Origin: Clostridia bacterium
GTDB taxonomy: Bacteria > Bacillota > Clostridia > Christensenellales > Aristaeellaceae
Reading direction: 5' to 3'
Assembly (NCBI GenBank): GCA_017512985.1
Contig: JAFWEJ010000008.1
Location: 1-64,000, forward strand
DNA: 64,000 bases
Part shown: positions 24,401 through 33,139 of the stretch, in pieces
Position numbering within the stretch: the stretch's first letter is position 1
Layout of the letters: the number at the start of each line of letters is the position of its first letter
Position numbers and translations under genes: made by a program
Notes under the pieces: model-generated
Database searches by the model: none
Told to the model about the DNA's origin: nothing
The model's input: only the letters and a program-made list of their open reading frames with translations

Positions 24401-24986
24401 GACAGAAGGGCCGGACATGGACGGCGTGTTCGTGGACCTGGGAGGCATCCTGACGGAAGTCAAGGAGAAGGCGACCAAGAAGGGCGACTATATGGCCTTT
24501 GTGACACTGGAAGATATGACCGGGCAGATCGAGTGCCTGGTGTTCCCGAGGGTGTTTGAGAAATACCGAAACCTGCTGAACGCGGATGAGGCCGTGGTGA
24601 TCAGCGGCAAAATCAGTGTGCGCGAGGACGAGGCGCCCAAGCTCCTGGCGGAAAAAGTGACCCGGATGGACGAGTGGGCGATGCATCCCTCACTGCCGAG
24701 GGCACAGGATCCTGCCATGCGGAACGTGCCGCCGAAGACAGATGCGCAGCTGGCCGCGGACGCCGACAGGAAACTGTTCCTGCGGCTCGCCCGCAGGGAT
24801 ATGGACCGCGCGAGCGCCATACTGGCGTTGAGCGCGGGAGACGTGCCGGTGTATATGCATATTCCCGAGGAGAAGATTACACTCCTGTGCCCGAAAGAAA
24901 ACTGGTGCAGCGGGGACGGGGAATGCATGCGCCGACTGCAGGACGCGCTGGGTGCGGAAAACGTAGTAATGAAACAGAAGGGATGA
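21432..24986 (+). CDS. dnaE: DNA polymerase III alpha subunit
   Basis: A 1184-residue replicative polymerase of the DnaE type. The PHP domain opens the protein (FTHLHLHTEYSLLDGA). The catalytic core holds GPGRGSGAGSIVAYTLGI near residue 355 and PDIDVDFCYERR near residue 395, with two catalytic Asp residues. AFASYAFNKSHAAAYG near residue 740 is the conserved fingers region. A helix-hairpin-helix and a C-terminal OB domain (GGILTEVKEKATKKGDYMAF) follow. There is no exonuclease insert as in PolC. I start at 21432 (MSFTHLHL) rather than at the in-frame 21402, since homology begins at once and GGGGGATT precedes it. The GtrA gene follows after 6 bases. Confidence 0.95.
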   Translation: MSFTHLHLHTEYSLLDGACRISSLVNRLKELGMDSCAVTDHGVLYGAIDFYSAMKDAGIKPIIGCEAYVCRDRTDKSLTGRENSHLILLCENNTGYKNLMYLISEGFLTGYYYRPRIDYNLIREHHEGLICLSACLSGDLPKMLLNGQDESAHAYVREMQDIFGENNFYIEIMDHNLREEKTVLPRLIALAREMNVPLVATNDCHYLEKKDAPAQEVLMCIQTGKTLADEQRMRMETEELYVKSEEEMREIFRQVPDAVDRTQEIAERCNVEFEFGKTQLPHYPVPEGETARSMLRRLCGEGMRKLYPDAKEGDEPYKRLEYELSTIEKMGYVDYFLIVWDFIHYAKSNGIMVGPGRGSGAGSIVAYTLGITMLDPLKYQLLFERFLNPERVSMPDIDVDFCYERRQEVIDYVARKYGSDHVSQIITFGTMAAKGVVRDVGRVLGMSYQDTDAVAKAIPFDLGMTLSKALKISPMLREMYDNEPKVRELIDTAMTLEGMPRHASTHAAGVLITGRPVVEFVPLQRNDEVITTQYPMGTIERLGLLKMDFLGLRTLTVIRDTLDMMRESGTDMKPEDIPLDDPEVYEMISRGDTDGVFQMEGAGMTGFLTNMKPSCFEDIIAAISLYRPGPMDSIPRYIAGKADPSSVKYKTEKLRPILDVTYGCMVYQEQVMQIVRDLAGYSYGRSDLVRRAMAKKKHKVMEDERKTFVHGMTDENGNVTVPGCVRNGVPENVANEIYDEMIAFASYAFNKSHAAAYGVVAMQTAWLKRYYPVQFMAAMLNSVYGNTGKIAGYIQYCRGRDISVLPPNVNRSRWKFTVDTDERGKAAILFGLGAIKSVGENAVAAIIRERENAGPFRDIFDFCRRIDTTDCNKRVTESLIKAGAFDGLGANRPQMLAVYEAAMDANQAQKKKNVSGQVSLFDMFGGGEAKPLFEAELKLPDLPDCPARVKLNMEKDASGVYMTGHPLDDYRETLKKLSFTTAEITEPDEETEGPDMDGVFVDLGGILTEVKEKATKKGDYMAFVTLEDMTGQIECLVFPRVFEKYRNLLNADEAVVISGKISVREDEAPKLLAEKVTRMDEWAMHPSLPRAQDPAMRNVPPKTDAQLAADADRKLFLRLARRDMDRASAILALSAGDVPVYMHIPEEKITLLCPKENWCSGDGECMRRLQDALGAENVVMKQKG

Positions 24987-24992
24987 GGCAGG

Positions 24993-25472
24993 GTGGAACA
25001 GAAAAAGGGCCGGACAGCGGAGGTTATTCGGTTCGCAATATCCGGCGGAGCCTGCTTCCTGATCGAACAAGGTATATTCGCACTGCTGAACCAGACACTG
25101 GGAATGGGATCAATTGCTGCAAAAACCATAGCATTCCTGATAAGTGCAATCATCAATTACCTGCTGTGTATACATTGGGTATTCGAGGGGAACAAAGATT
25201 CCGGGAACCTGGCCAAAGCAGGGTTCCTGATTACCAGCGGCATCGGATGGCTGCTGAATGTGCTGCTGATGATCCTGTTTGCAAAGATATGGGGAGAAGA
25301 TACTGTACTCTGTACGGTTTTCGGGCGGGAGATCAAAATCGTCCTTATGAACAGCTGCGTTGCAACCGTGCTGGTTATGATCTGGAATTATTTTACCAAA
25401 AGAGCGATCCTGAAGTCGGGACTGCTGACAATGCTGACAAAGAAAACGACAGGGGAAGAAGAAAAACAGTAA
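24993..25472 (+). CDS. GtrA-family membrane protein
   Basis: A 159-residue protein with four transmembrane helices and the GtrA pattern: VIRFAISGGACFLIEQGIF, then SAIINYLLCIHWVF, and a last helix ending in NYFTKRAIL. GtrA proteins are thought to move undecaprenyl-linked sugars across the membrane for envelope glycosylation. The start is a GTG at 24993, right after dnaE, preceded by a GAGG-containing site. It ends 13 bases before the ABC ATPase gene. Its place between dnaE and an ABC operon gives no functional hint. Confidence 0.8.
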   Translation: MEQKKGRTAEVIRFAISGGACFLIEQGIFALLNQTLGMGSIAAKTIAFLISAIINYLLCIHWVFEGNKDSGNLAKAGFLITSGIGWLLNVLLMILFAKIWGEDTVLCTVFGREIKIVLMNSCVATVLVMIWNYFTKRAILKSGLLTMLTKKTTGEEEKQ

Positions 25473-25485
25473 TCGGGGTATCAGT

Positions 25486-26415
25486 ATGATCGAACTGGAA
25501 CATGTCACGAAGCTTTACGGCAGCATCCCGGCGCTCCGGGATGTCTCGTTTCATGTTCCCAAAGGACAGACCGCGGGACTGCTGGGGCGCAACGGCGCAG
25601 GCAAAACCACGGCCCTGAACCTGATGACCGGATATTTTCCGCCAACGGAAGGAAAAGTCCGGATCGCCGGAAAGGACATGCTTGCCGATCCGCGGGCCTG
25701 CAAGCGGATGATCGGCTATCTGCCGGAGCGGCCGCCGCTGTATGACGAGATGACAGTGGAAGACTACCTGGCGTTTGTATGCGAGCTGCGGGAGGTCGTC
25801 CGGAAGGCGAACAGGGCGCATGTGGAAGAGATTTTGGAACTGTGCGCGCTGAAGGAAATGCGGCAGCGGCTGATCGGCCACCTGAGCAAGGGCTACCGGC
25901 AGCGGGTCGGGATTGCCCAGGCGCTTTGCGGGTCTCCGGAGATCCTGATCCTGGATGAACCGACGGTCGGACTGGACCCGAAGCAGACGGTGGAGATGCG
26001 GGAGCTGATCCGCAGGCTGGGAGAGGATCATACGGTGCTGTTTTCCAGCCATATCCTGAGCGAAGTGCAGCAACTGTGCTCCCGGGTGATCATCCTGAAC
26101 GAGGGAAGGATGGTGCAGAGCATAGACCTGGCGGAGGAGAAGAAGGGTATACTGAAGCTTCGGCTGCGGGCCGCCGCCCAAAAAGAAGCGCTGCTGAACG
26201 CCCTGAAGGGACTGAAGTGCGTGATGAGCGCGGAAGCGGTGAAAAGCCCGGAGGAGGGGACCGCGGAGGTCGTGATGGAGTGCAGGCCGGCGGATGAGTC
26301 CGGCAGGGCGACGGACCAGATATTCCGGCTGCTCGCGGAGATGAACGCGCCGATACGCCTTATGCAGGAAGAGAAAGATACGCTGGAGGAGATATTCCTG
26401 CGGGAGACGGAATAA
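25486..26415 (+). CDS. ABC transporter ATPase, GldA-like
   Basis: A 309-residue ATPase with Walker A GRNGAGKT (residues 34-41), signature LSKGYRQRV and Walker B ILILDEPTVGLDP. It has an extra C-terminal domain of about 90 residues after the H-loop, as in GldA-type proteins. Downstream come a GldF-like permease, a GldG-like protein and a DUF4340 protein in the same direction. That set is a conserved ABC system of unknown substrate in many Firmicutes; the gliding link of the names applies to Bacteroidetes only. The start follows a GGTATCAGT spacer with a weak site and fits the domain start. Confidence 0.85.
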   Translation: MIELEHVTKLYGSIPALRDVSFHVPKGQTAGLLGRNGAGKTTALNLMTGYFPPTEGKVRIAGKDMLADPRACKRMIGYLPERPPLYDEMTVEDYLAFVCELREVVRKANRAHVEEILELCALKEMRQRLIGHLSKGYRQRVGIAQALCGSPEILILDEPTVGLDPKQTVEMRELIRRLGEDHTVLFSSHILSEVQQLCSRVIILNEGRMVQSIDLAEEKKGILKLRLRAAAQKEALLNALKGLKCVMSAEAVKSPEEGTAEVVMECRPADESGRATDQIFRLLAEMNAPIRLMQEEKDTLEEIFLRETE

Positions 26416-26444
26416 ATGAACAATGAACAATGAATAATGAATGC
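26415..26444. repeat. AT-rich ATGAA/CAATGAA repeat
   Basis: The sequence after the ATPase stop repeats AATGAACA, AATGAATA and ATGAATGC. Its reverse complement is of the TTCATTATTCATTG kind and resembles the repeats at 39726, 47849 and 58926. Confidence 0.6.
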
Positions 26445-26466
26445 TTTTCAGAAAGGAGGAAAGTGC

Positions 26467-27174
26467 ATGAATACGATTCGGAAACGAGAAATGCAGGGGT
26501 ATTTCTATACGCCCGTGGGATATGTGTTTATCGGCGTATTCCTGACGGTTTCCTCCGTACTGTTCTATATGCAGATCCTGAAGCAGCGGAGCGGCGACCT
26601 GCCGAACTTCATTGCGGAGATGTGCTACCTGTGGATGCTGCTGTGCCCGGTGCTGACGATGCGGCTGCTGGCGGAAGAAAAGCAGAAGAAGACAGACCAG
26701 CTGCTGCTGACCAGCCCGGTTTCGCTTCCGGGTATTGTGCTCGGGAAATACCTGGCGGCGGTGACGGTGCTGCTGATTACGGCCGGGCTCACGCTGCTGT
26801 TTGCACTGGTCGTGGCGCTGTACGGGCGTGTATATCCGGCGGAGCTGGCGGTGAATTACCTGGGATTTATCCTGCAGGGATGCGCGTTTGTGGCAATGGA
26901 CCTGTTCCTGTCCGGATGCGCGGCAACGCCTGTGACAGCGGCCGTGCTGGCGTTCGGAGCGAACTTCCTGATGTGGATCCTGGACCTGCTGGAGAACGCG
27001 GTGCAGGCGGAATGGCTCTCGGAGGCCATGCGGTTTCTGTCGCTGTACCGGCGGAACGAACCATTTATGATGGGGCAGCTGAGTTTTGCCGGCATCCTGT
27101 TTGACGTGTCGTTTATCGCGGCGTTCCTGGCACTGACGGTCTGGCACCTTGACCGGAAACGGTACGGGAGGTGA
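26467..27174 (+). CDS. ABC-2 permease, GldF-like
   Basis: A 235-residue permease with six transmembrane helices. The start IRKREMQGYFYTPVGYVFI is a hallmark of GldF-type permeases, followed by MRLLAEEKQKKTDQLLLTSP. The start at 26467 follows AAAGGAGG by 7 bases; the in-frame ATG at 26437 lies before this site and within the AT repeat. It pairs with the ATPase encoded just upstream and overlaps the next frame at GTGA. The product would be the membrane pore of the exporter. Confidence 0.83.
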   Translation: MNTIRKREMQGYFYTPVGYVFIGVFLTVSSVLFYMQILKQRSGDLPNFIAEMCYLWMLLCPVLTMRLLAEEKQKKTDQLLLTSPVSLPGIVLGKYLAAVTVLLITAGLTLLFALVVALYGRVYPAELAVNYLGFILQGCAFVAMDLFLSGCAATPVTAAVLAFGANFLMWILDLLENAVQAEWLSEAMRFLSLYRRNEPFMMGQLSFAGILFDVSFIAAFLALTVWHLDRKRYGR

Positions 27175-27179
27175 CCGGG

Positions 27180-28631
27180 ATGAAGAAGAGCAGGACAGGG
27201 AAGCTGAAATACGGCTCGGTATCGGCACTCATGATCGTGATGGTGCTGGCGGCGCTGATCGCGCTGAATGCCGGCGTGTACGCGCTGGAAAAGAAAAAAG
27301 GCTGGCGGATCGACCTCTCCTTTAACGGGATTGTTTCCCAGAGCAAGGAGACGGCTGAGGTGCTGAAGGGGCTGGAGGAAAACGTAGAGATTATGGCGCT
27401 GTTCCGGAAGGGCGATGAAGACGCACCGCTGATGGAACTGCTGGACAGGTATGCCGCGGCAAGTGACAATGTTACCTGGAAGCAGACGGATCCGTCGATG
27501 AATCCCGCACTGCTGAAGCGCTTTACAACAGACAGCGTGGCGCCGGGAAACAACGACCTGATTGTATACTGTGAGAAAACAGGCCGGTTCCGGGTACTCG
27601 GGCCGGACGATTATGTCAGTGTGGGCATGGATACGGAGACAGGCGAATATTCCTATACCGGATGGACCTATGAGAGCAGTATTACCGGCGCGATCGCCTA
27701 TGTGACGAAGGAACGGGTGCCGCGGGCGGTGATCCTGCAGGGGCACGGAGAGATGGACAGCGAAACGCTGCAGTATTTCCGGGGACTGCTGGAGGCAAAC
27801 CAGTACGAGGTGGCCTTTGAGGATATGACCGCCGGGGATTTTGATCCAAACCCGGAGGACCTGCTGATCTTCTTCAGCCCGGTGCGTGACCTGACCGAAC
27901 CGGAACTGAAGAAACTGTCGGACTTTGCCGCAAAGGGCGGAAGTTTCCTGTTCTGCTGCGACTATACGGATCCGGTCGTGAACATGCCGAACTATACCGC
28001 GCTGCTGAGGACATACGGATTCAAACCGCTGGACGGCATTGTGATCGCGGATACGGCGGACGCGGGAACATATTATGACAGAGAACATCCATACTGGCTG
28101 CTGCCGGAGATGTGCTCCACAGACCTGACGCTGAGCCTGATCACCGCCGGGGCAAACCATCTGCTGCTGCCCGGGGCAAGGGCTTTTGAGGAACCGGAAG
28201 AAACGGACCGCAACCTGACAGCGGCAACTGTGCTGCGCAGCGGAAAGACGTCCTACCGCAAGGAACTGACAGCTCAGACGACAAGCATTGAAAAAACGGC
28301 AGATGACGAGGAAAGGGCGTTTCCGCTGGCGCTGGAAGCCCGGCGTGTGACGACGGAGGGATATGTTTCCAGGGCATTCATCATCGGATGCAGTGCAGCA
28401 CTGGCGGACCAGCAGGTCTATGCGATGACAGACAGCCAGCAGGTGACGATCCGTGTAATGGAATTCCTGCTGAAGACGGACGCGTCGGACCTGATGATTG
28501 CCCCGAAGGAAGCAATCCGTCCGGCGCTCGGCACGGGCAGCACAAGCCTCGGATCAGTGCTGCTGGTGGCACTGCCGCTGTCTGTGCTGTTTGCGGCGCT
28601 GCTGATACTGGGACCGAGGAGAAGCAGGTAA
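27180..28631 (+). CDS. GldG-like ABC system protein
   Basis: A 483-residue protein with an N-terminal helix (SVSALMIVMVLAALIALNAG), a large extracytoplasmic part and a C-terminal helix (LGSVLLVALPLSVLFAALLI) ending in RRSR. The outer part matches the GldG/IFT52-like fold: ENVEIMALF, AVILQGHGEMD near residue 183, and a PEDLLIFFSP segment. Such proteins bind the membrane complex of GldA/GldF. I chose ATG at 27180 (GGGAGG 8 bases upstream) over GTG at 27171. The next gene follows after one base. Confidence 0.8.
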   Translation: MKKSRTGKLKYGSVSALMIVMVLAALIALNAGVYALEKKKGWRIDLSFNGIVSQSKETAEVLKGLEENVEIMALFRKGDEDAPLMELLDRYAAASDNVTWKQTDPSMNPALLKRFTTDSVAPGNNDLIVYCEKTGRFRVLGPDDYVSVGMDTETGEYSYTGWTYESSITGAIAYVTKERVPRAVILQGHGEMDSETLQYFRGLLEANQYEVAFEDMTAGDFDPNPEDLLIFFSPVRDLTEPELKKLSDFAAKGGSFLFCCDYTDPVVNMPNYTALLRTYGFKPLDGIVIADTADAGTYYDREHPYWLLPEMCSTDLTLSLITAGANHLLLPGARAFEEPEETDRNLTAATVLRSGKTSYRKELTAQTTSIEKTADDEERAFPLALEARRVTTEGYVSRAFIIGCSAALADQQVYAMTDSQQVTIRVMEFLLKTDASDLMIAPKEAIRPALGTGSTSLGSVLLVALPLSVLFAALLILGPRRSR

Positions 28632-28632
28632 T

Positions 28633-30129
28633 ATGCAGAGGGTGGAACGGAAACAGAAGAACAGACAGCGGAAGCCGCTGATCTGGGTGCTTTTGTGCGC
28701 CGTTCTGCTGATCGGCGGAGTGACGGCCGGCATCCTGCTGCGAAACAAGGCAAAAGAGGAAACAGTTGAGACACATCGTCATATCTCCGGTTCCATTGTT
28801 CAGCGGGACGCGGAAGACCTGCAGAGCATAACCGTGATCCGGCGGGGGAAAGAATCCTGGACAGCGGTGCGCGAAGCGGACGGCAGCCTGCGGCTTCAGC
28901 CTGAAGACGACACCATGCCGGATACATGGCTGGTGGACGAGAGCATTGCCGGAATGCTGACGGACGCGGCAGTCAACCTGGCCTATGACGATGTGTTCAC
29001 GGAAAACCGTTCAGACTGGGAACCGGACGCAGACGATTTCGGCCTGAAGGATCCGCTGGTCACGGCGGTATTCCGCTATACGGACGGAACGGAAGTGACC
29101 GCGCGCTTCGGCGATTCCGCAGATCCCGGCGATAACGCCTATTACTATATGACGATTGACGGGGACGACCGGCTCTTTGCTGTGGCAAAAGGCACGGTGG
29201 ATGACCTGAACACGGAAAAGGAATTGCTGCATCCGGTGCATGAACTGCAGATCCGCAGCGCGCTGCTGGACCGGATCACCGTGAAGAACGGTGACGGAAC
29301 GATCCGGCAGGAATGGACGCTGCAGGGACAGGTTTCAGACCGGGACGCCGCTGAAAACTGGCTGCTGACGCAACCCTTTGTTTATCCGGCAGACTACGAC
29401 ACAATAAAGAACCTGCGGGACAGCGCGGAAAACCTCACACTGGGCGTATATATCGGAAACGCGGAAAAGGAAGCACTGAAACAGTGCGGATTTGACGAGC
29501 CTTCCGCAATCATTGAGCTGCATATGGCCGCCGGATCCACCGGTACGGTCAGCGATTACGGCGTGTTTGATGTGGTGGACTGGGAAGAACGGACAGAAAC
29601 GCTGACCCTGGGCAGCAGCAGGAGCGAGATGGTCGTGTATGTCCTGTATGGAGAGGAGATCTATACGATCAGCCATTTTTCCGTGGACGTATTCACAAAG
29701 ACACAGCCGATGTCAACAGTTGCCCGTTATACGGTTGCAACGCCTCTGAATTCACTAGACAGTATAACGGTTGAGAAACCGGAGGACTCTGTTCGCTACG
29801 CGATTGTCAGGACGGACGACGATACGGCCGCAAATGAACAGGAAGGGACGGAAGAACACACACAATACCGCTGCATGAAGAACGGGGAAGAGATCTCCTA
29901 CGACGCGTTTGACGCAGCCTGGGAGCGGCTGCTGACAGTTACAGTGAGCGGCAGACTGCCTGGAGGCTGGCAGAAAAAAGAAACACACACAAAATATACG
30001 CTCCGCACGGTGAGCGGCGGAACGCATACGATTGAACTGAGCGACTATGACGGTATGCACGACGCAGTGACGCTGGACGGGCATACATATTTCTACCTGA
30101 TCAAGGGCGGGATGACGGAACTGCCATGA
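28633..30129 (+). CDS. DUF4340 domain protein
   Basis: The 498-residue product has one N-terminal helix (LIWVLLCAVLLIGGVTAGIL) and a long extracytoplasmic region. Two copies of the DUF4340 pattern are visible: strand segments around DFGLKDPLVTAVFRYTDGTE and LFAVAKGTVDDL, later repeated around CGFDEPSAIIELHM and SHFSVDVFT. DUF4340 genes regularly close GldA-GldF-GldG operons. The role is unknown. It is the last gene of the operon, and its stop lies 3 bases from the stop of a convergent gene, with no clear terminator between them. Confidence 0.78.
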   Translation: MQRVERKQKNRQRKPLIWVLLCAVLLIGGVTAGILLRNKAKEETVETHRHISGSIVQRDAEDLQSITVIRRGKESWTAVREADGSLRLQPEDDTMPDTWLVDESIAGMLTDAAVNLAYDDVFTENRSDWEPDADDFGLKDPLVTAVFRYTDGTEVTARFGDSADPGDNAYYYMTIDGDDRLFAVAKGTVDDLNTEKELLHPVHELQIRSALLDRITVKNGDGTIRQEWTLQGQVSDRDAAENWLLTQPFVYPADYDTIKNLRDSAENLTLGVYIGNAEKEALKQCGFDEPSAIIELHMAAGSTGTVSDYGVFDVVDWEERTETLTLGSSRSEMVVYVLYGEEIYTISHFSVDVFTKTQPMSTVARYTVATPLNSLDSITVEKPEDSVRYAIVRTDDDTAANEQEGTEEHTQYRCMKNGEEISYDAFDAAWERLLTVTVSGRLPGGWQKKETHTKYTLRTVSGGTHTIELSDYDGMHDAVTLDGHTYFYLIKGGMTELP

Positions 30130-30132
30130 TTG

Positions 30133-30603
30133 TTATTTCTGATATCCGATGATGTTACGGCCGGTGTATTTCAGGGTAACCTGATCACCGGCAGTAAAAG
30201 CGGGGAGCGGGAGTTCCCTGTCCCAGTAGAAACGCTGTTCACGGACGCCGTGTTTATCCGGCGCACCAAGAAAGATCATGCCAAGGCAGGGAACGCCATC
30301 CACAACGGAGGTATCATCCTCCGTTTTTTCATATACCATTTCTTCGGTATGCGTGCGGCCGGTGAGGGCGGATGTGATCAGGCTTTTATACCGGCGCAGC
30401 GGCAGGCAGAACAGATCAACCGCAAAGACCGCGCCGGCAAAGAAAATGATAAAAGAGGCGATGCTCAGCCATTCAGCACGGATGATCATGGAGACGACAA
30501 ACACAGCCAGGATGACAGCCAGGAAACAGCCAATGGCCAGATATCGTTTTTTCAGCTGGCCTGAGAGCTCCTGAAGGTCTTTTTCGGAATACAGGTCATG
30601 CAT
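30133..30603 (-). CDS. Membrane protein of unknown function
   Basis: A 156-residue protein with two adjacent transmembrane helices (residues 21-41 and 46-67) and a C-terminal domain of about 85 residues on one side. The tail segment REQRFYWDRELPLPAF, then GDQVTLKYTGRNIIGY, looks like a small beta-barrel such as an NfeD or SH3-like module. No motif gives a function. The start at 30603 has GGGAGG about 11 bases upstream. It follows the gene at 30638 after 34 bases in the same direction and may be cotranscribed with it. Confidence 0.6.
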   Translation of the reverse strand: MHDLYSEKDLQELSGQLKKRYLAIGCFLAVILAVFVVSMIIRAEWLSIASFIIFFAGAVFAVDLFCLPLRRYKSLITSALTGRTHTEEMVYEKTEDDTSVVDGVPCLGMIFLGAPDKHGVREQRFYWDRELPLPAFTAGDQVTLKYTGRNIIGYQK

Positions 30604-30637
30604 AGGCAGGGGTTCCTCCCGTGTACAGATAAATGTA

Positions 30638-32935
30638 TTATTCCAGATCGTCCATTGACCCGGAGTGGACGCCCATGTTGCCGTCGGAGACGAGCTCCAG
30701 CGTGATGGACATGGTATGGTTATGCTTCATCTCAAAGCTTTCGCTGACAGAGATGGCATCGGGTTCATTGAAGAAGTATTTTTCTCCGTACCAGACCGTT
30801 CCGGAGCAGTAAACCAGATAGTATTCACCGACCGGAACTTTCAGGGAAACAGACTTCCCCGGATGGATAAACAGGGTGGCAACGACAGCGCGGGAATCCT
30901 CGTTGCGAACCTGGATATAGGTCGGTTTTCCCCCGGCGGGCAATTTGACAGTGAGCGGCTGACCTGATTTGCCGCCGGACAGGAGCTTGCTGCCGGGCAT
31001 CTTAACAGCGGCCGTTTCCGGAAGGACTTCGATTTTTCCGGTCATGGATTCCAAAACACTGTGGATATCATACCCGGCCAGGTAGTTCATGTAGCTGTCC
31101 GGCATAGATGATATGCCCAGTTCGTCCGCGTCAATGCTCATGGTATGTTTTTCCTTTGCGGAGAAGGCTGTCTTTGCAATCGTCTCCAGAAGCGCATGTT
31201 CCGGATCTTCAAGGGCGGTACGCTCCCCGATGGGCAGGGCAGCCATATTCTCCACGACGGTATCGGCAGCGGACGCCACCGTTTTATCCGGATCCGCGAT
31301 TCCTGTGAGGGTCAGCACCAGCTTGTGGGGGCCGTTCTTAACATCGACGGCCAGGTTTTTCTGGGCGCAGCAAATGATTGAGAACAGCTCAGCGGTGAGA
31401 TATTCATTTTCGCTGAAGCGGTCACTGAAGAGTTCTTTGAAGCTGTCAGACGGTTCCAGCAACTGGGTGTATTTGGACGCCTTTCCCTCCAGCGGGGCAG
31501 GGAAAAGATAATCCTTCAGCGCTGTAACCATATCCGATGAACTGTATGCTTTTTTTGCCGTACCGGCAGCCTTGCGAACTGCGTTTTTAATCTGAGCCAG
31601 GGACTGAGCGGTCGGCTTGCCGTCAGAGATCTTCAGGGTAAGGTTCAGGTCGTGGGCCCCGATGTTCTTCGCAGCGCCGGCTATCCAGCCGGAAGTGCTC
31701 TTTGCTTTGCGGTATGAGCCGAGATCCTTCAGCTTCGGGTCGAAGCTGCGCAGGGAGAAGGAAACCTCCGAGCCGTTCAGGCTGATGTTTTCGGCGCCGC
31801 CTGTATAGATGGCATACTCCCAGGCATCCGCGTCCTTCGCCTGCGTTTCCAGGATTCCGGCCAGGACTGCTTTTGCGTTTCTTTCTGTGAGCGGACGGGT
31901 GGCGGAGGCCAGGTTTTCCTGCTTTCTGACCTCGGAAGCAATTGCTTTGCCAAAGGATTTCATGGAACTGTTGTTGCTGAAATCAGGAGTATCCGTCACT
32001 TTCATGATTCCGTTGTCCCATTTGAAATACATGCCGGCGTTCAGTTTGATCTTTACGGTTTCCTTGTAACTGGCAAGATCTTTTTTTGTTGACGCGTCTC
32101 TCAGCGTCACTGAGAAGACCGTGTTATGACCGCGCACCTTGGTTACACCATTGATGAGGTAACTGCCATTGACGGAAAAAGACACGTCATAAATCAAAAA
32201 GGCAGAAGCAAGGTTCGGGTTGCCGGTGATGACAGGAGCGGAATCCCCGCAGGAATCGCACACCGCGCTGATAACGGCCCTGAACTGATCCAGAAAGTCA
32301 TCATCTTCGTCTGAATCGCTCCAGGTTTTATTCGGCCAGGAATGCGCGTCTTTTTTGACGACAATGCACATATACCCGGCCCGGGGACGGCTGGGAACGA
32401 ATTTGGAGAAATCCGTATTATACAGGGTTTTAAAATCTTTTTCTTTCAACAAACAGGCGGGGGCGCAGTATTGGGCGCCTGAATCATTGACCATGGATTT
32501 GAAAGCTTCGGAGGCCTGGCGGGTGCTGTATGCATCAAATGAGATACTGCTGATATATGAACGGTTGGATGACCAGTCATAATTCAGCTCGTGCCTGGTG
32601 CTTTCCTCCGAACTGAGCACATCCATCAGTGCATTATACCCCTTACCGCCCATCGAGACATAGTTTTCCAGCGCGTATGTGAAATAGGGATACATATCTT
32701 TCTGATCCGCGGCTTCATACAGGGCATCCAGGACTGCCGCAGGATCAATACCTTCCCGGAGCGCATCCTCTGCCGCTTCGAACAGGGACGGAATCGTATC
32801 ATACGCCATGAAGGTTTCGAGTAGGTCAGGGCCTTCTTTCTGAGCACGTTCTTCCGCGAAAGCGGCGCAGGAAAGCAAAAGCGACAGGACAAGCGCAAGA
32901 GAGAGGATCTTAATCCAGGCGTTGTTCAGTTTCAC
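30638..32935 (-). CDS. Large secreted protein of unknown function
   Basis: The 765-residue product has a signal peptide (ILSLALVLSLLLSCAAFA, cleavage near EERAQ). The start is a GTG at 32935, because AAGGAGG stands 7 bases upstream; the in-frame start at 32971 would bring a charged leader. The mature part holds a repeated pattern of small helices and strands around residues 100-600 (for example YCAPACLLKEKDFKTLYN, then TLRDASTKKDLASY). It ends in a C-terminal domain with GKSVSLKVPVGEYYLVYCSG, which resembles a Pro/Gly-rich beta-sandwich. I do not recognise a family. Upstream lies a TGACCGGTCA palindrome (32973-32982). Confidence 0.65.
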   Translation of the reverse strand: MKLNNAWIKILSLALVLSLLLSCAAFAEERAQKEGPDLLETFMAYDTIPSLFEAAEDALREGIDPAAVLDALYEAADQKDMYPYFTYALENYVSMGGKGYNALMDVLSSEESTRHELNYDWSSNRSYISSISFDAYSTRQASEAFKSMVNDSGAQYCAPACLLKEKDFKTLYNTDFSKFVPSRPRAGYMCIVVKKDAHSWPNKTWSDSDEDDDFLDQFRAVISAVCDSCGDSAPVITGNPNLASAFLIYDVSFSVNGSYLINGVTKVRGHNTVFSVTLRDASTKKDLASYKETVKIKLNAGMYFKWDNGIMKVTDTPDFSNNSSMKSFGKAIASEVRKQENLASATRPLTERNAKAVLAGILETQAKDADAWEYAIYTGGAENISLNGSEVSFSLRSFDPKLKDLGSYRKAKSTSGWIAGAAKNIGAHDLNLTLKISDGKPTAQSLAQIKNAVRKAAGTAKKAYSSSDMVTALKDYLFPAPLEGKASKYTQLLEPSDSFKELFSDRFSENEYLTAELFSIICCAQKNLAVDVKNGPHKLVLTLTGIADPDKTVASAADTVVENMAALPIGERTALEDPEHALLETIAKTAFSAKEKHTMSIDADELGISSMPDSYMNYLAGYDIHSVLESMTGKIEVLPETAAVKMPGSKLLSGGKSGQPLTVKLPAGGKPTYIQVRNEDSRAVVATLFIHPGKSVSLKVPVGEYYLVYCSGTVWYGEKYFFNEPDAISVSESFEMKHNHTMSITLELVSDGNMGVHSGSMDDLE

Positions 32936-33070
32936 GGGATTTCCTCCTTCAGGTATAATTCCGCATCGCAAATGACCGGTCAGGTCACTTTATGCTATGG
33001 AAAAACGGCAGAGACTCTGCTAAAAAAATAACATATACGGGAACAGAATGTCAAATAAAGCCGAAATCAC

Positions 33071-33111
33071 AGAAAAAAGAAACCTCTTCGCCTTGTGCAG
33101 GGGCGAAGAGG
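33071..33111 (-). terminator. Terminator of the alpha-type ribosomal operon
   Basis: On the minus strand CCTCTTCGCC pairs perfectly with GGCGAAGAGG over a 9-base loop and is followed by TTTCTTTTTT. It begins 29 bases after the rplQ stop. Confidence 0.88.
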
Positions 33112-33139
33112 TATGTTTGCTTGATGTGTATCGGTAGTG

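Noticed and set aside
25393-27228. A 611-codon open frame on the minus strand
   Set aside because: It covers the ABC ATPase and permease genes on the other strand and consists mainly of Arg, Gln, His and Pro.
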